A stretch of 64,000 bases of DNA from Typhlomys cinereus (taxonomy: Eukaryota; Chordata; Mammalia; Rodentia; Platacanthomyidae). A model generated the notes under the pieces. It made no database searches and was not told the origin of the DNA. It was given only the letters and a program-made list of their open reading frames with translations. Location: contig JALPQD010000027.1 of NCBI GenBank assembly GCA_023101885.1, forward strand, positions 5,123,021 to 5,187,020. The letters are read 5' to 3'. This document shows, piece by piece, positions 31,961 to 44,852 of this stretch (positions are counted from its first letter, which is position 1; each line of letters starts with the position of its first letter). The position numbers and the translations under genes were made by a program.

Positions 31961-34900
31961 TAATTTTAATTTCTTTTTTCAAAATGCTAAGCTGAATGTG
32001 TAGACACTTGTCAATAAAAGAGACAAAGATACATATAGCATAACTACATCTCACCTAATGAAAATTTTTCCAACAATGCAATAATTTTCATTTCTAATAC
32101 CCCAAATGCTCAGGTATTTGTGTTTGTAATTATTTGATCACATTCTCATTTAGCAAAGATTATATCATTCATTTCTACTGTGCTTTTGTGTTCATCAAGA
32201 ATGAAAATAAATCCAATTATAGATACTTTATCATACAATAGCTAAGATATGAGAAGTAAGAACTTCTTAATAGCCTACGATATAACCAATTCACAAGAAA
32301 TCAAATAATCTCTTGATATTAACTGCTTAAAAATATTACCTTGGACTGTATATGAAAGCAATAGATATTTTTCAAATCACAGCTGATACCACAGCTTTTA
32401 ATATAGCTTTCTTGGGCATCATGTTTAACAGTTTGTTGTATATTTGGCAAAATTAACTTTTTTCAAATTGAACAGATAATTTAATCACACAAAATTACTA
32501 TTCCCTATTTAAAATATAAAGGACATTTGGTTCATTTATAAGTATCACAAATACATTAGCCAATGAATGAAAAATTTTATTCTGAAATCTTTGTGACTGT
32601 TAAGCTCTGCATATAAAAATCAATTGAAATCATTATGATTACTTTGGATGACAGGTTAAAATAGTTGATGTATATGTGAATGTAGCTTTGGATGCAAACA
32701 CATAATATGAGAAAATATTTAAGAAAATATCTAAGATTAAAATTGTAGTAATATAAGTTATCATTTCCAAACAAAATTCAGTAACTCTACATGTTGCCTC
32801 TTCCAGTAACTAAATGGAGACAGCACACATAATTACATGATAGAAATGATGTAATGATTAATGGGCTGAATGGAACAGACAAATATGAGTCATCGATGAA
32901 GCTACGTTTTGAGATAGAGCAAAGGGTATATTGAATTAAAGGGTCTGTAATTTAATGGTTGCCATTCCTGGAGCTTACAAGAAAACTTTACCATAAAAAA
33001 GGCTGAAACTGTAAAAATGGCTGCTGATGAAGTCAGTATCCCCAGCTTGAATTTGTTTGAATACAGATAGATGAACATACAAAGAGAGAGAGGAAAGAGA
33101 GAGGAAAACCCAGAAAAATCCACTACTCTTCTGAAAAGTTCATACCCTCCCTGTGTTCGTATAATAGTTTTACATTTGTCTTACTCTCCCCTAATGTTCA
33201 AGATTAAATCTATATCAAGCCTTTTTCTTAAAAAACTCAAACTGTGACTCAAAAAATGAAATAAAAGAAAAATAAAAGCATAGACCAACATTTCCAGTAT
33301 AGTTAAAAAAATATATGAATAGGACCTAATTGGGAACTCAATTTGTAAAAAATGCACTTCTGATAGATGTTAAATTATTAATAAAATAAAATGTTATCAG
33401 ATGTGTTATGATAAAGTAGTGCGTCTCTGTGTCTCTTTGTGTATGCCTGTGATGTGTGTCTGTAGCGACAAGCGCAGCATTGGTGATGGTGATGTCTTTA
33501 GACAGCAGGGATATAACACTGTGAAATCTTGGAGTGGAAATGCAGTATGCAATGTGCAGAAATGGAAGCAGACGTGAATTACTTGAACTCAGTCTGACAA
33601 ACGAAACTAAAAACCAAAAATGCTTCCATTGAAGAGATGTCTAATGCTATCTTAGCAGTTTGGACCTGTTCTAGGAAAGTTGTAGAAGTTCTAGAGAAGT
33701 TGATATAGTCTAAAATAAGGAAAGTCAAAGATTAGTGGCATCAAAACAAAAGAGAATGTCTATCTAAATGTGACTCATAAATGAATGCACTTTCCAGAGA
33801 TGTCAATTTATTATCCAAATTTATAGGTGTGAAATAAGATGAACATGGATTCAGGTGAGCTATCTTAGATATTATTTATTAGATATTATTCTTTGGGGGT
33901 TATCTATTAGAATTAAATTAAATAATGTGCAAAATAAACTAATTAATAATTGATACTAAAACTAGCTCTGTAGAGGCATATCCAGAGAGCCTGGATTAAG
34001 GCCTAACATAGTTCTGCTGATATGGCAGAATTTTGCATAAACTCCCTCCCTGACTGACGCCAGCATTCCAATTCTAAACTTCATTAACAGTCAGCATTTC
34101 CCTACTCTACTCTGTGAGGTGACTCCCTTGGGTGGTTTCTGTGCATTGAAGTTCTCTCCCATTACGTTTTAATATATTTTGAGAACAGTTTAAATTTTAT
34201 AGCATGAAGCACAGATATCTGAGCATATTAGGCTCCATAGAATTGTTTCATGAATAAAATGCTATGCAGAAAAAATTCTTGATAATTTAAACCCCAGCGG
34301 TTTCTGAGTCTGTTCAGACTGCGATCCAAGAGTAATCTCCAAACAACAAAGATTTAGCACTTACAGGATCTAGAGTAGGAGATACTGGAGAAAGAAGTCA
34401 GCACCTTAGGTGTCAGGCAAAGGCTTCTTGCTCTGCTTCATAGATGGTGCTTTCTTCTATATTCTCGTATAATTACTTCTGTATTGAAGCACCCTTATGT
34501 ACCAACCACCTGCCAAAGAACCTATATCTTAATAGCATAGCTTTGGAAACTAGGTTTAAATAAAAAGATTTTTAAGGTTACAGACATTTAGACCACAGCA
34601 AGGAGTGATCAAGAATCAGAATAATGATATTAAACAATCATTACTAAGACAAAGCCCATCATGTGTTCAATCGTTAATTGTTCTTATTAATAAGATGATA
34701 GTTATAAATTTCTAAGAGCATAATTATTGGACATCTCCACCTGTGGAAATTTTTGCCTTAAGCAACTCTTGTTTCCATAAGCTACTTAACCATATTGCCA
34801 TCATTATGACAGTTTGAGTGTACACTTCTGAATTTGAAATAACACAATACTGGTGAGAGAAAAGAACTGGTCTCTTTAAAACCACATGCAATTAAAATGA

Positions 34901-35430
34901 AATTGAAATATCTCTGCTTTTTAAATGAAACATGGAAATTTTTATGGAGTGATTGAGAAATAGAGCGAAGTCACAATATTCTGCTGTGCAAACATTATTT
35001 TGAGCAAAGTCCACTTCAAAAGAATGTAACTTCAAACTACAAGAACAAAAGTGCTGATACCAAATCATAGTACCACTGGAATATATTACACTGTATTAAA
35101 TCATGCCTGGTTTTATTAAATGCAAACAAATAGTAATGAACTGAGATAAAGTCAGACACAGAGAAAATAAAACCTGTGCAATCCAAAAAGCAGAAAGAAA
35201 AAGAACTTTCTTCAAATGCCTCAGGAATGAATTAGCTATTGCAGAAAGTTCCTGTAATCAACTTTATCACATTAGCTTGTGATTAGAATTTTCCTATGAG
35301 CTACTGTTTTAGGAAAGCTCTCCACATCATCTCTTTTCACATAAGCTATGCTGCCTCCTGAAAAGCTCTCAGAACATCAACATTACTAGAAAGCTAAACA
35401 GTAAGTTCTGCAATATAAGAAGCTTTTCCC
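31960..35430. other. Long AT-rich stretch, nothing assigned
   Basis: About 3.5 kb with only short chance frames on both strands and no SINE, LTR or L1 sequence I recognise. It is one of the least repeat-like parts of the window, so conserved non-coding elements could lie here unseen. Confidence 0.4.
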
Positions 35431-35439
35431 TGCTGCTAC

Positions 35440-36045
35440 CATACCCCTCTACTTACTTCCTCCATCCACAGAGCCGGCTGCGACTGAAACACCTCTATGC
35501 GTGGCCTCATTTTAAAAATTCATGACCATCAAATCTAGGGCTCCTCACTGTCACCCATATGCAGACACGGTAGACAGAACATGTCATTCTCTGCTCAAAG
35601 CCAAGTGATGTTTTCTAAGACACTACATGAAAAGTCTTCATGTTTTACTATGTTCTACAGGACTTTGCCTGCCTCAGTGCCTCTACTTACTACTAGAGGT
35701 CCAAATCCTTCCTCAATGCTCTGATGGCTCTTGGAGTTCCAACCTCAACGTATTTCACATCATTTCCTCAGCACCTCACAAGGTTATCATCTCATAGTGT
35801 ACTTGCTTAGGAATCCCTTGCACCACAAGGCTTGCCACAATTCCCTCATATTTGTGGGCCGCTAGCCTATTTGGCAAGACCTTCCTTTATTACTACTTAT
35901 AAATCTCAAACGTGCAACCCCATTCATCTTCCCATGTTTGTATTTTCCTTGGTAGTAATTACTGTCATAATTTATCAACTTTCATTATCTCTATATCTCC
36001 GTTTCTGCATATCTATCCATACATACATATATACATATACATATT

Positions 36046-36079
<34 letters not shown>

Positions 36080-36370
36080 TCACACACACACACACACACA
36101 GACTTTCTGATGGAAAAGTCACCCCTGAATGTTAACCTTTGATGATCATATAGATAGTTTAACTGCAACTGATTTTTTCATAACAAACGACATCACTCAC
36201 TGTGAGCAGCTGTAAAAGGCTGGCTACCTCAGGTCACTGCTTTTGTATCTCTCTTATGAGAGAGTAAGTACTAGAAGAGGAAGCACCCTCACAATTGTTT
36301 TCAGTGACTGAAATGTGCTTTACTCACAATAGGAGACTGATATGTTTTAATGTATGAGTGAGTGAAGGAA
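35440..36370 (+). mobile_element. Possible ancient L2-type remnant, interrupted by a microsatellite
   Basis: The 3' portion (agtaagtactagaagaggaagcaccctc, then caattgttttcagtgactga, ending gagtgagtga) has the layout of an old mammalian LINE-2 3' end. The upstream C/T-rich part may belong to the same element. Diverged and uncertain. Confidence 0.3.
36050..36102 (+). repeat. (CT)n(CA)n microsatellite
   Basis: A short CT run followed by CA repeat. The histidine/threonine-rich frames overlapping it are artefacts. Confidence 0.9.
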
Positions 36371-38120
36371 AGAGAAATTCATTCTGTTCTAACTATAAGA
36401 AAGTATCACATCCAACCAGCGAGCAACAAAAACAATACAAATACAGGAAAATATGAACATATGAGACATAAAGAAAAGGCCAGGGAACTCACAGTGAGAT
36501 TTTTGAGCAGAAGGTATAGTTCAGAGCATGGAAAATGGACGGAGAACAGCCATGCAAACGAATATCACTAGATCAAAGAGCAGCTGCACAATAGAACATA
36601 ATTTCAGTCAGGTCACCTTTATGTATATGGACCAGATAAAATTCTCAGATTTTACTGAGGTGATTACTAATGTGTTGAGGCTTGCATCAGCAGTGAACCC
36701 TGAATGTCACAGAATTAACATAGGTTGACTTAGTAAAATATCAAAGTTGACCTTAACTGCTCAGAGAATAATTCTCTTCTACTACAAATTATATTCAGGG
36801 CACACAACTGCATAAGCGGGAAGAAAAAGACAATGTCCAAATCTCTACTAAGAAGGAAACCAAGACTGGTGTTTACAGAGGTTCTTTAATGAAGAGGGTA
36901 GAACTTCACATTCCATATGTGAAAGAGGTTTAAAAAGTGCACCTAAGGAAGTGTCATAAGAAATTGTGTTTGGTGTGTCTTATCTGGAAACACTGCTTGG
37001 AAAGGATGAAAAGAAGGAACAGACTGGAAAAAAATGGAATGCTAATGTCTTAGAGTAAGAGGAGCAATACATTGCTGAACTAGAAAACTAGAGTTTGGAA
37101 GAAAGGTGATATTGAAAGCCATTGTTTTAGAATTTTGGCATTTGTGACTGATAGACTTTTGAAGGCAACATTGCACTTTAGAGAGAGTGGCAGTATAATA
37201 CCTTAATTTGGCAGTCCAGGAGGGAAGAAAGACGTATTATTTGATAAATATTCATGAGAACTGTGCTGTGTTCTAGGCACTGAGCTAAAACACCATGGAT
37301 TAAAAGTTGAATCCTTATTATAATAATCTCTTCCCTTAAGTACCTTGCAGTTTATTGGGTAATGAATGAAATAATATGAAAAATGGGAATTTAGATTGAA
37401 CTTGAGTTGCCAAGAGAACCCATAGGAATAAATGTTCAACAGACATTAGGAAAGTGAAACAGAAAACACTTCTAGGTTTATTTACCTATTTATATATTTT
37501 TATTTTAGTGTATCAAGAAGCATAGGCTGAAGGAAATACATGTTCTGTCATTTTTGCTATAATAAAGTTTTCTTATTAGATACAACTTAAATACCTATGT
37601 AATTCATTAAAATAAAATGCTTCTGTTTCAACAAATCATAAATTTGTTTAAAGAATATCCAACTCTGAAAAAAAGACTTGTAAATGAAAGAAAAAATTGT
37701 TTGTGCAATCAGAAACAGTGAAACTGCTGGCAATTTTAATCATAGTAGCCTGGATTTGCTTCTGTAAAATTGATGGTATCTATTTCTGTTTCTACAGCTA
37801 ATCCTAGTCAAACTCTTCAGGGTGAAAAGAAAAAGCTTGCCCATTTTCATGGTGACATGGCTGTCAGAGATGTCAGAGATTCCTCCAGCAAAGAATAAGA
37901 TAGCCAGGATTAATTTGCCACTGAATCATATATCACTTTTTTTGGCATTACAATTCTATCTCTTACGTCAATCTTCCATCTTCTATGGCCACTATAGATA
38001 TTTAAAATTAGCATTATCATTACTATGTCTTTGCAACATGGAAATTCTGAAATTCCTCTTTCAAGCATTAAAAGTATTTAAAGTAGTTGAATGGTTTTAT
38101 ATGTATTAGAACAAGGAAAA
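36370..38120. other. AT-rich DNA; possible ancient repeat at 37225-37380
   Basis: 'ctgtgttctaggcactgagc' and 'taccttgcagtttattgggt' resemble an old mammalian MIR/L2-type element. Otherwise nothing was recognised. The 95-residue frame at 37822-38109 has no known motif. Confidence 0.3.
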
Positions 38121-38142
38121 TTACTTTTTATGACACATTTTT

Positions 38143-40903
38143 CCATTTTCTTTTTTCCCTAGTTATATAAGCTTATTGGGTAAGTAACCCTCCCCCCACC
38201 CCCATCCCCAGTTTCCCCTCCTCCATCCCTCCCCCTACTATCCCTCCATCCTGCTCTCTCTCCCAAACCTTCTTCTCTCCCCCCTTTCCTCCCTTCCTCC
38301 CCTCTCTTGGTGTTTCCTACTTTCTCCCTCCCTCCCTACCTCCTGAACTTTAGCTTATACAGGCCCTGAAGTATCCTCTGAGATGTCTACACAAGTGGGG
38401 GTTTGAGACTCTATGGCATACCTTGGAGCCCCTTTTTTGGCTGCCCACTAAGGTAGGAACTCTGTTATATTTGTTTTACCCCTGGCCTCCAAGGATGCTA
38501 TTGCCTGCACCCATTTCCCCTGAGATCCATGCTAGTCTATGGGGTCTTGTTGACATGTCAGCCATTATACAGTTCAGGTAAGGTCCAATCACAAAGCAGT
38601 GAGATTCTGGTTGCTGCAGCCCAGACTTGTGTGGAGTATCTTGTCTATTGGTAGACCTCCCCATCTTTAAATCTTACAGTCTTGCTGCCTCCTCTTCCAC
38701 GAGGTTCCCTGAGCTTTAAGATGGGAGAGATTTGGCTCATCTGGTTCCTGGTAAACACTGTAGGGTCATTAGTGTTCTGAATTAAGGTTGGTTGTTGTTT
38801 TCAATTTTCAGTTCCGGCACTGCACTTGGCTGCATCCTGTTTGGGTATTGTAGTCATCTCCTAACTAAAGACAAAAGACTGTTTAAAAGGTTTTAATGTA
38901 AGAAGAGGAAAAAATATAAAGTTAGAGGGAAAACTAGGAATAGGGTATAGTAGTGAGTGGGATCAGTCAACTACCATTTTACCTGCCAACCCTTATCCCC
39001 TTCATGACTGGGGAGATATGCCCAGGTCTTCAAACCCATCTAATCCCAAATGAACAGGAAGGGAAGTAAGAATGGGCTGTAAAAGATATCCTGCTACTTA
39101 CCAGCCCTATGTGACTGTGGCCTAATTTCCCTATTGAACTTTGCTCTTTTGTACACCTTTTCCTGAGGTCTTCTTTCCCTTTCCCTCCTAGTTGTAATCC
39201 TTCACTGTTACAATGGATGTTGTTACAGAGATTTACCCTTAAGTATGTCATTAAGAGGGTTTGGAATTAGGATCCACTTATAAGGGAGAACTTTCAGCAT
39301 TTAATTTTCTGTGCCTTGGATACTTCACTCTGTATAATTTATTCTAATTCCGTGCATTTATTGGCAAATTTCATTAATTCATTTTTTTTGATGGCTGAAG
39401 AGTATTCCAATGTATAAATGTACCATATTTTCATTATCTATTTGTCAACTATTGGGCATTTTGGGTTGATTACATGACTTTGCTGTTGTAAATAGTGCTG
39501 CAATGAACGTGGATGTACTTGTGTCACTATAGTAAAATGACACATTTTTAGGTATTATTCCTATAGTGTTTTGACTATTTTGGTCATATGTGTTTGGAGT
39601 ATAATATGTCTCTTGTATTTGGATAGGCATCTATTTCTTTAGAAGTGGAAAGTTTTCCTTTATGATAGTTTGAAAAATTTCCTTGTGTGTGGTATTTTGG
39701 GTTTATGGTCTGGTATTCCATGAATGAGCAGGTTTGGCTTCTTCAAGGTGTCCCATAATTCTTGAATATTCCTCTCAAGTATCTTTTTTGTTTTTATAAC
39801 TTCTTTTATTGAGCTTTGTTTTGTCATTTTGTCTTCTAGTTCTGATATACTATTTCTGCTTCATTAGTTCTGTTGATAAGATTCTCTGTTAGTTCTGGAT
39901 TGAGGATAGCTTTTTTTTAGTTCAAGTTTAATCTCTGCTTGAGATTTTTTTTCAACTGTTCTCAAACTGTTAGTTTTGTTTCTTCAACTGCTCTTCTCTT
40001 CTCTTTCAAGTACCTGTTGTATTCCTGTTCATATTGGTTGATGCAGTTAATTAACTCCTCCCAGATTTCCTCTTTTACTGTTTTGATCATAGTAAAGATC
40101 TGTCTTTGAAAATCATTATCTCAGGTATGGCTTTCTTGGCTATTTCCCATGGATTTATTCTGGTTGGATTCCATCATTATGGGGTTGTATTTTTTATAGG
40201 AGATTTGTTGTCTTGGTTTCTATTTTCTCTCATGGATTCAATTTGTGACTTGGGCATATTTTGTTTTATCTTTAATGTCTTGTTTGCTGTGTGGTTTTGA
40301 CTAATAAGAGTTGTACAGTATTACAATGCTGGGGCAGTTATTGATAATGTTTGCCTAGGTGTTGAATATATCTATCTAGTGTTCCTTGGTGTTGGTTCCT
40401 AGATGAGGCTATCATGCTGTTAGTGTATCAGTTAGGGTGGGTTTAGAAGACAGGAATTGAAGATAAATATGGTAGTGAAGTTTTTGGCTTTTACTTCCTA
40501 GGTGATGTGTAAAGGTGAATTGTTAAGTCCCTGAAGATGTATAAGTTTTTGGTTGGGTTATATGGAAATCTTAAACTGTGGTAGCTATCAATTAAGCAAC
40601 AGGAAGGTAAAAAGTGTTTTTTTTTTTAAATCTTAAAGTTTGAAGCAAAGATTCTTTCCCGTTCAATGGGATGATTTTTGAAGTCTTCAGTTGTATGGTT
40701 TTGGTTCACTAGTACATTGCTTGTGTCTCCTCTGAATTCTGTTAAACTCTTGAAAAGTTTTAAGTTCTTTAATGATTATGGGGGAGGGGGAAAAATAGGT
40801 AGGTAGGTGGTATTGGTGGAGGCTGCTAGGCAGTGGACATGGTCACATGGACCACCACAGACCCAGGAGTGCTGGTAGAAGACAAAGCCCCTAGGATCAA
40901 AAG
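38143..40903 (-). mobile_element. Internally deleted L1 (ORF1 joined to ORF2 3' end)
   Basis: On the minus strand, in order: possible 5' UTR (about 40903-40320); ORF1 N-terminal coiled coil (about 40110-39790, including EEIWEELINCINQYEQEYN); start of the ORF1 RNA-binding region (MPIQIQETYYTPNTYDQ near 39630-39585); then directly the ORF2 C-terminal region (IGIIPKN, TFIAALFTTAKSCNQPK, WYIYTLEYSSAIKKNELMKF; about 39565-39270); then a 3' UTR with a long G-rich/polypurine tract (38190-38345 as C/T on plus) and a degraded T-rich tail. Most of ORF2, including the endonuclease and reverse transcriptase, is missing. Imperfect direct repeats flank it (38124-38142 and 40904-40920). Frames contain stops. 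Confidence 0.75.
38190..38345 (-). repeat. Polypurine/G-rich tract of the L1 3' UTR
   Basis: On the plus strand this is a run of C and T (cccccaccccc, cctccatccctcccc). The minus strand therefore has repeated G runs of the kind found in L1 3' UTRs and able in principle to form quadruplexes. Confidence 0.7.
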
Positions 40904-40919
40904 CTTTTATGATATTTTT

Positions 40920-43520
40920 TCAATCACATGCTTTGATAAATGGTCAAATTAATTTGAATATGAGAAAATTATTTCAAATATAATGAAAGCACCAAGACAC
41001 CAAGCATGTTGACATGATGAATTATGTGGATCCCGTCCTAATACCATCTATGGCAGGAGCCCATTGCTGAGTCAGCAGCAAGTACACTCTTGTCTGATGA
41101 AGACAGCATTTCAGATGAAAGTGATACAGGTTAATACTCAATAAAAGTTGTTAAACATCCAGCTAATTATCTTAGGAAACAGACTAAAAAAGGAAGGAGT
41201 GAGTAACTTAAATATAAGTTCTTTACAGGTATTCAAAATTATAATATTATGGACTAATTATAAATCATATAAGAAATAAAATAGTTTAAAATTAAAAATG
41301 TTTTCACATTATGCATCTTCTTGGATCTCAGGAAAACTCATAAATTAATTTGGCAGATATTTAAAACTTTTAATATGACAAAATTGAACACAGTAAAGCA
41401 AGAACAAAGACTGCTTTTATTTTTAAATATTTTATTTAACTTATTTGAATATGGTGCTGGGGAAGAGAGATGTGCACATGCATGCTATTGCAAATGGGTA
41501 GAAGTCAAAAGACAGTTGTGTAAATTAGCTCCTTCTTTCTACCATGAGGGCTTCTGGTGTTTAAATAAGGCTGTTCTTACCTACTAAAATATCTTGTCTA
41601 CTGGAATACACCCAAAATTGTTTCAATCTGGCAATAAGTTTAATGAAAAAAATGATAGAGGAATTTCTACTAGGTTCAGTATAGGATGGGCTTTTGTCAT
41701 GGTTCAAATTTATCTTCAGTTAACACTGAAGTCATCTAGAATCTAAAGTAGATTTTATTATCTGATGTTTTGGATGAGAAATGCATCTGTATAGATGGGG
41801 GTTTATGGATGGGCTGTATAGATAGGATTTTATAGCTATTCATTATTCCTCCCTGGAGTAAGTTTCTTGATATCATTTTATTTATTGAATAATAAATTGT
41901 AATTAACAGTATCATGTTTTAGTATTTTTAGGCAGAAGACATATGCAGCTATGAAAGATTAAAGGCTAGATTTCAAAACAGTAGGAAAAATGCATTTGTT
42001 AAAATAACTGATGATGAACTGACAAGACACCTTTATACAAAAAGATAATATTCAATCTATTCCTTGTGCCAACCACTAGGGTAGATAAACAACAGATCAA
42101 ATATCTCAATACAAAAATTTAAATAATATAAGAGTAAAATTTTTGTAGCTAATCCGAATAGAAGTATGCTGCCAGGTTCAAATTGGGAAATTATGACAAG
42201 AAATTAACATGAAGATAGCCATCCGGCCCTTCATTTACTCACTGAGATGGGGAAAGCAGGAAGCTAAACAGAAAATCACAAGGGCTTTGTGGGTATTTGG
42301 CTTTACACCAGGTGAGAGTCAGATGTAGCAATACAGAGAGGCAAATTTTGTGGCTGCCCTGGAAGTTCCAAACAAAAGGCTGCTACATTTGTGTGGCCTT
42401 GGTACTTGGTCCAGAGAGAGCAAGAAGGGTTGGAAGCAAAAGGGAACTGAATGTTGAGTACAGATGAGATGTCCCAAAGTTCTGATAATAACATACTGGT
42501 GACAGAAGGGTTTGCAAAGAATTAAGATGAGCTCACCCTACAGTCAGCTGTGGCAGAGCTCAACACTACCCCCCCTCAGATTCCTGAGACCCCTCTTAAT
42601 TTTAGGGATCTTCACTTACTTAGGCAAAATTAGAGCCTTAACTTTGGTGCAGAAAAGAATTTCAAGACTACCCAATGTGAATCTGAGTTGTGACTTATCA
42701 AAATAGAAAGATAGGTAGTCAGGGAAAGAATAATTCATATCCAAGAGCATGGGCAGCTTGCTCAGAGAAGAGTGGAAGTTGATTAAGAGACAATTTTTAC
42801 ACAGGTTTTAGGCTAAGAGATTATGATTAAGATAAACACTCAGGAAAAGAGTAACACAATGCAAGTTTGGATACAAACTTTTCAGAAAATCTTAACTGAG
42901 TGACAACATTATTAGTCAGTATACCATTTTGGTGGTTTTCATATTAAACTCTCAAAGAGTTTAGGAAATCTCTTTTTACTCTTTTGTCTTTGTTTGATAA
43001 GCGAGATTATTTGGTTGCTTCAAAAGTGCCTTAGGTGGAATTGCAATATGATAAAATGAAATCAAGAAATACTAGGTTTGCAGAGAGGTTTAGAAAATGT
43101 CCTTCTACTGGGGATTTCTGGTGAGACTCAGGAAATGACAGATTTAAAGCGGGGGGGAGGGGGGAATAAAGGTGCAAAGTAACTGTTGTTAATTGCATAG
43201 GACATCTCGATTGTTAGGTGGTAAGATACATCCACCACACATTTGTATAATGGGTTCCTTTCTCATGCCTAGTTCTTGAAATGTCTCCTGCTTCTCTATC
43301 CTGCCTCACTGCCGTAGCACATGCCAAGGAGCCCTTCCTGAGAAAGGTGGGCAGTACAGCCACAAGGCAAACTTGCATAAACATGCTTTAGAATTCTGCT
43401 TAGGGGTTTTCTGAAACTTTGATTCCTGTTGTTCCGATATTGCACCAGGACTCAGGAGAGAAGGGCAATGCCCTCGCACAATCACAGCATTTCCACCTGA
43501 AAAAATCAGACGCAGACTTT
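40920..43520. other. AT-rich DNA, nothing assigned
   Basis: Short chance frames only. A G-rich run (gcgggggggaggggggg) occurs near 43150. No element or gene was recognised. Confidence 0.4.
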
Positions 43521-43525
43521 TGGCT

Positions 43526-43575
43526 CATACTGAAATGACTACTGAAATGACATACTGAAATGACTACTGAAATAT
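43526..43575 (+). repeat. 25-bp tandem duplication
   Basis: Units 43526-43550 and 43551-43575 begin catactgaaatgactactg and differ only at the final bases. Each contains two tactgaaatga-like subunits. Confidence 0.85.
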
Positions 43576-43711
43576 AAAATGACTGTTTATGAGTTAACCT
43601 GAAATTGAATGTGAGGATATATTTTCTAACCATAACTCAATATGTATGCTATATGAGGAAAGACAGAATCATATGTTTACATGAAAATAAAACTTTACAC
43701 ATACCATGAAA

Positions 43712-43782
43712 ATATATTAAGATATTCTGATAGTTAGATAAAGTTGTCAACTAGACAATTGAAGACTGAGTTCTGGACATAC
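43712..43782 (+). repeat. Left copy of 71-bp direct duplication
   Basis: Matches 44662-44732 with a single mismatch (gtcaacta versus gtcagcta). Beyond 43782 the similarity resumes as agtatttaa after an indel of about 20 bases in the right copy. Confidence 0.93.
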
Positions 43783-43839
43783 AGTATTTAAAAGAGTTAC
43801 TATATACACAATCTATAAAGAGCTTCTTAAAGGAAAAAA

Positions 43840-44140
43840 AAACCTAGATGCTTAAGAAGCAAAAACCTTATAGAACAGTAAGCTAGAGACAAGAAGCAAC
43901 AAATAAAAATGCAAATAACTCTTACCCATATGAAAATATGCTCCATATCATTCATAATAAGATAAATGCAAATTAAAGCTGCACTGAGACACCATTTCTC
44001 ACATATCAGATTGGAAAATCTGAGTTTGACACAGTGTGTTGGTGAGACTGTGAATAAACAGACACTCTCATTGCTTTCTGTTGGAACTGCAAAATGGTAA
44101 AATGTCTGTGAAAGGGATATTAGAAATAGTAAGCAAAACT
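43840..44140 (+). mobile_element. Old L1 ORF2 fragment
   Basis: 'cccatatgaaaatatgctcc', 'cataataagataaatgcaaa', 'gagacaccatttctcacata' and 'gttggaactgcaaaatgg' follow L1 ORF2 order. The adjacent (GT)n cuts it off. Confidence 0.65.
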
Positions 44141-44154
44141 AGATGTGTATTCAA

Positions 44155-44157
<3 letters not shown>

Positions 44158-44199
<42 letters not shown>

Positions 44200-44208
44200 T
44201 GTGTGTGT
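44158..44208 (+). repeat. (GT)n microsatellite
   Basis: About 25 GT units with one interruption. Confidence 0.95.
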
Positions 44209-44281
44209 TTTCACTCTTTGAGGCAGTTAGGCTATGTCTGTAAGTGTATCTTAAAGTAACATAAAGTAAAAATACAAAATG

Positions 44282-44649
44282 GATACTTTGACAGTTACTC
44301 TTAAGTATTTCTGTGAGAGAGCAGTCAAAGTCAATCAACTTAAGGGAGAAAGGGAGATTTATTCAGCTTACGGTTCCAGAGGGGAGATACAGTCTCCCAT
44401 AGCTGAGGCGGCATGGCTTGTTGGCCAAAACTGGAGGAGGCTAAGTCACTGCAGACATCTTGGAGGCTGAGAGCTGCCAGACTGCTTGCTGCAAAAGCAA
44501 ACTTCTCCTTGAGGAATGGTGGGACTAATCCACCTCAAGGCCCACTCCTTGTGACTGCCTTCCTCCAGCAAGGCTCCACCTCTCAAGGTGCCATGACCTT
44601 GCCAAACACATGAGACTGTGGAGGACACATTTCAAACCATGACAGATAC
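44282..44649 (-). mobile_element. Solo LTR, family A, with 5-bp target duplication
   Basis: The LTR body is 44287-44644. Read on the minus strand it begins TGTCATGGTTTGAAATG. It is flanked by GATAC at 44282-44286 and 44645-44649. The last bases of the 3' terminus have decayed (tttgacag instead of tgtattag on the plus strand). The order of internal phrases matches 11878-12223. Open frames here are not genes. Confidence 0.75.
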
Positions 44650-44661
44650 ATACACATATAC

Positions 44662-44732
44662 ATATATTAAGATATTCTGATAGTTAGATAAAGTTGTCAG
44701 CTAGACAATTGAAGACTGAGTTCTGGACATAC
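44662..44732 (+). repeat. Right copy of 71-bp direct duplication
   Basis: Second copy of 43712-43782, offset by 950 bp. It starts 13 bases after the target duplication of the family A LTR. Confidence 0.93.
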
Positions 44733-44852
44733 CTATGAATAATTAGTAGTTTTAGTATTTAAGACATGATTTGTGCAAGCCCATGGAAGATTATTTCATT
44801 GATGTGGACAGACACAGAACATAGTAGGTAGGACCACCATTCAGGTGGATTG

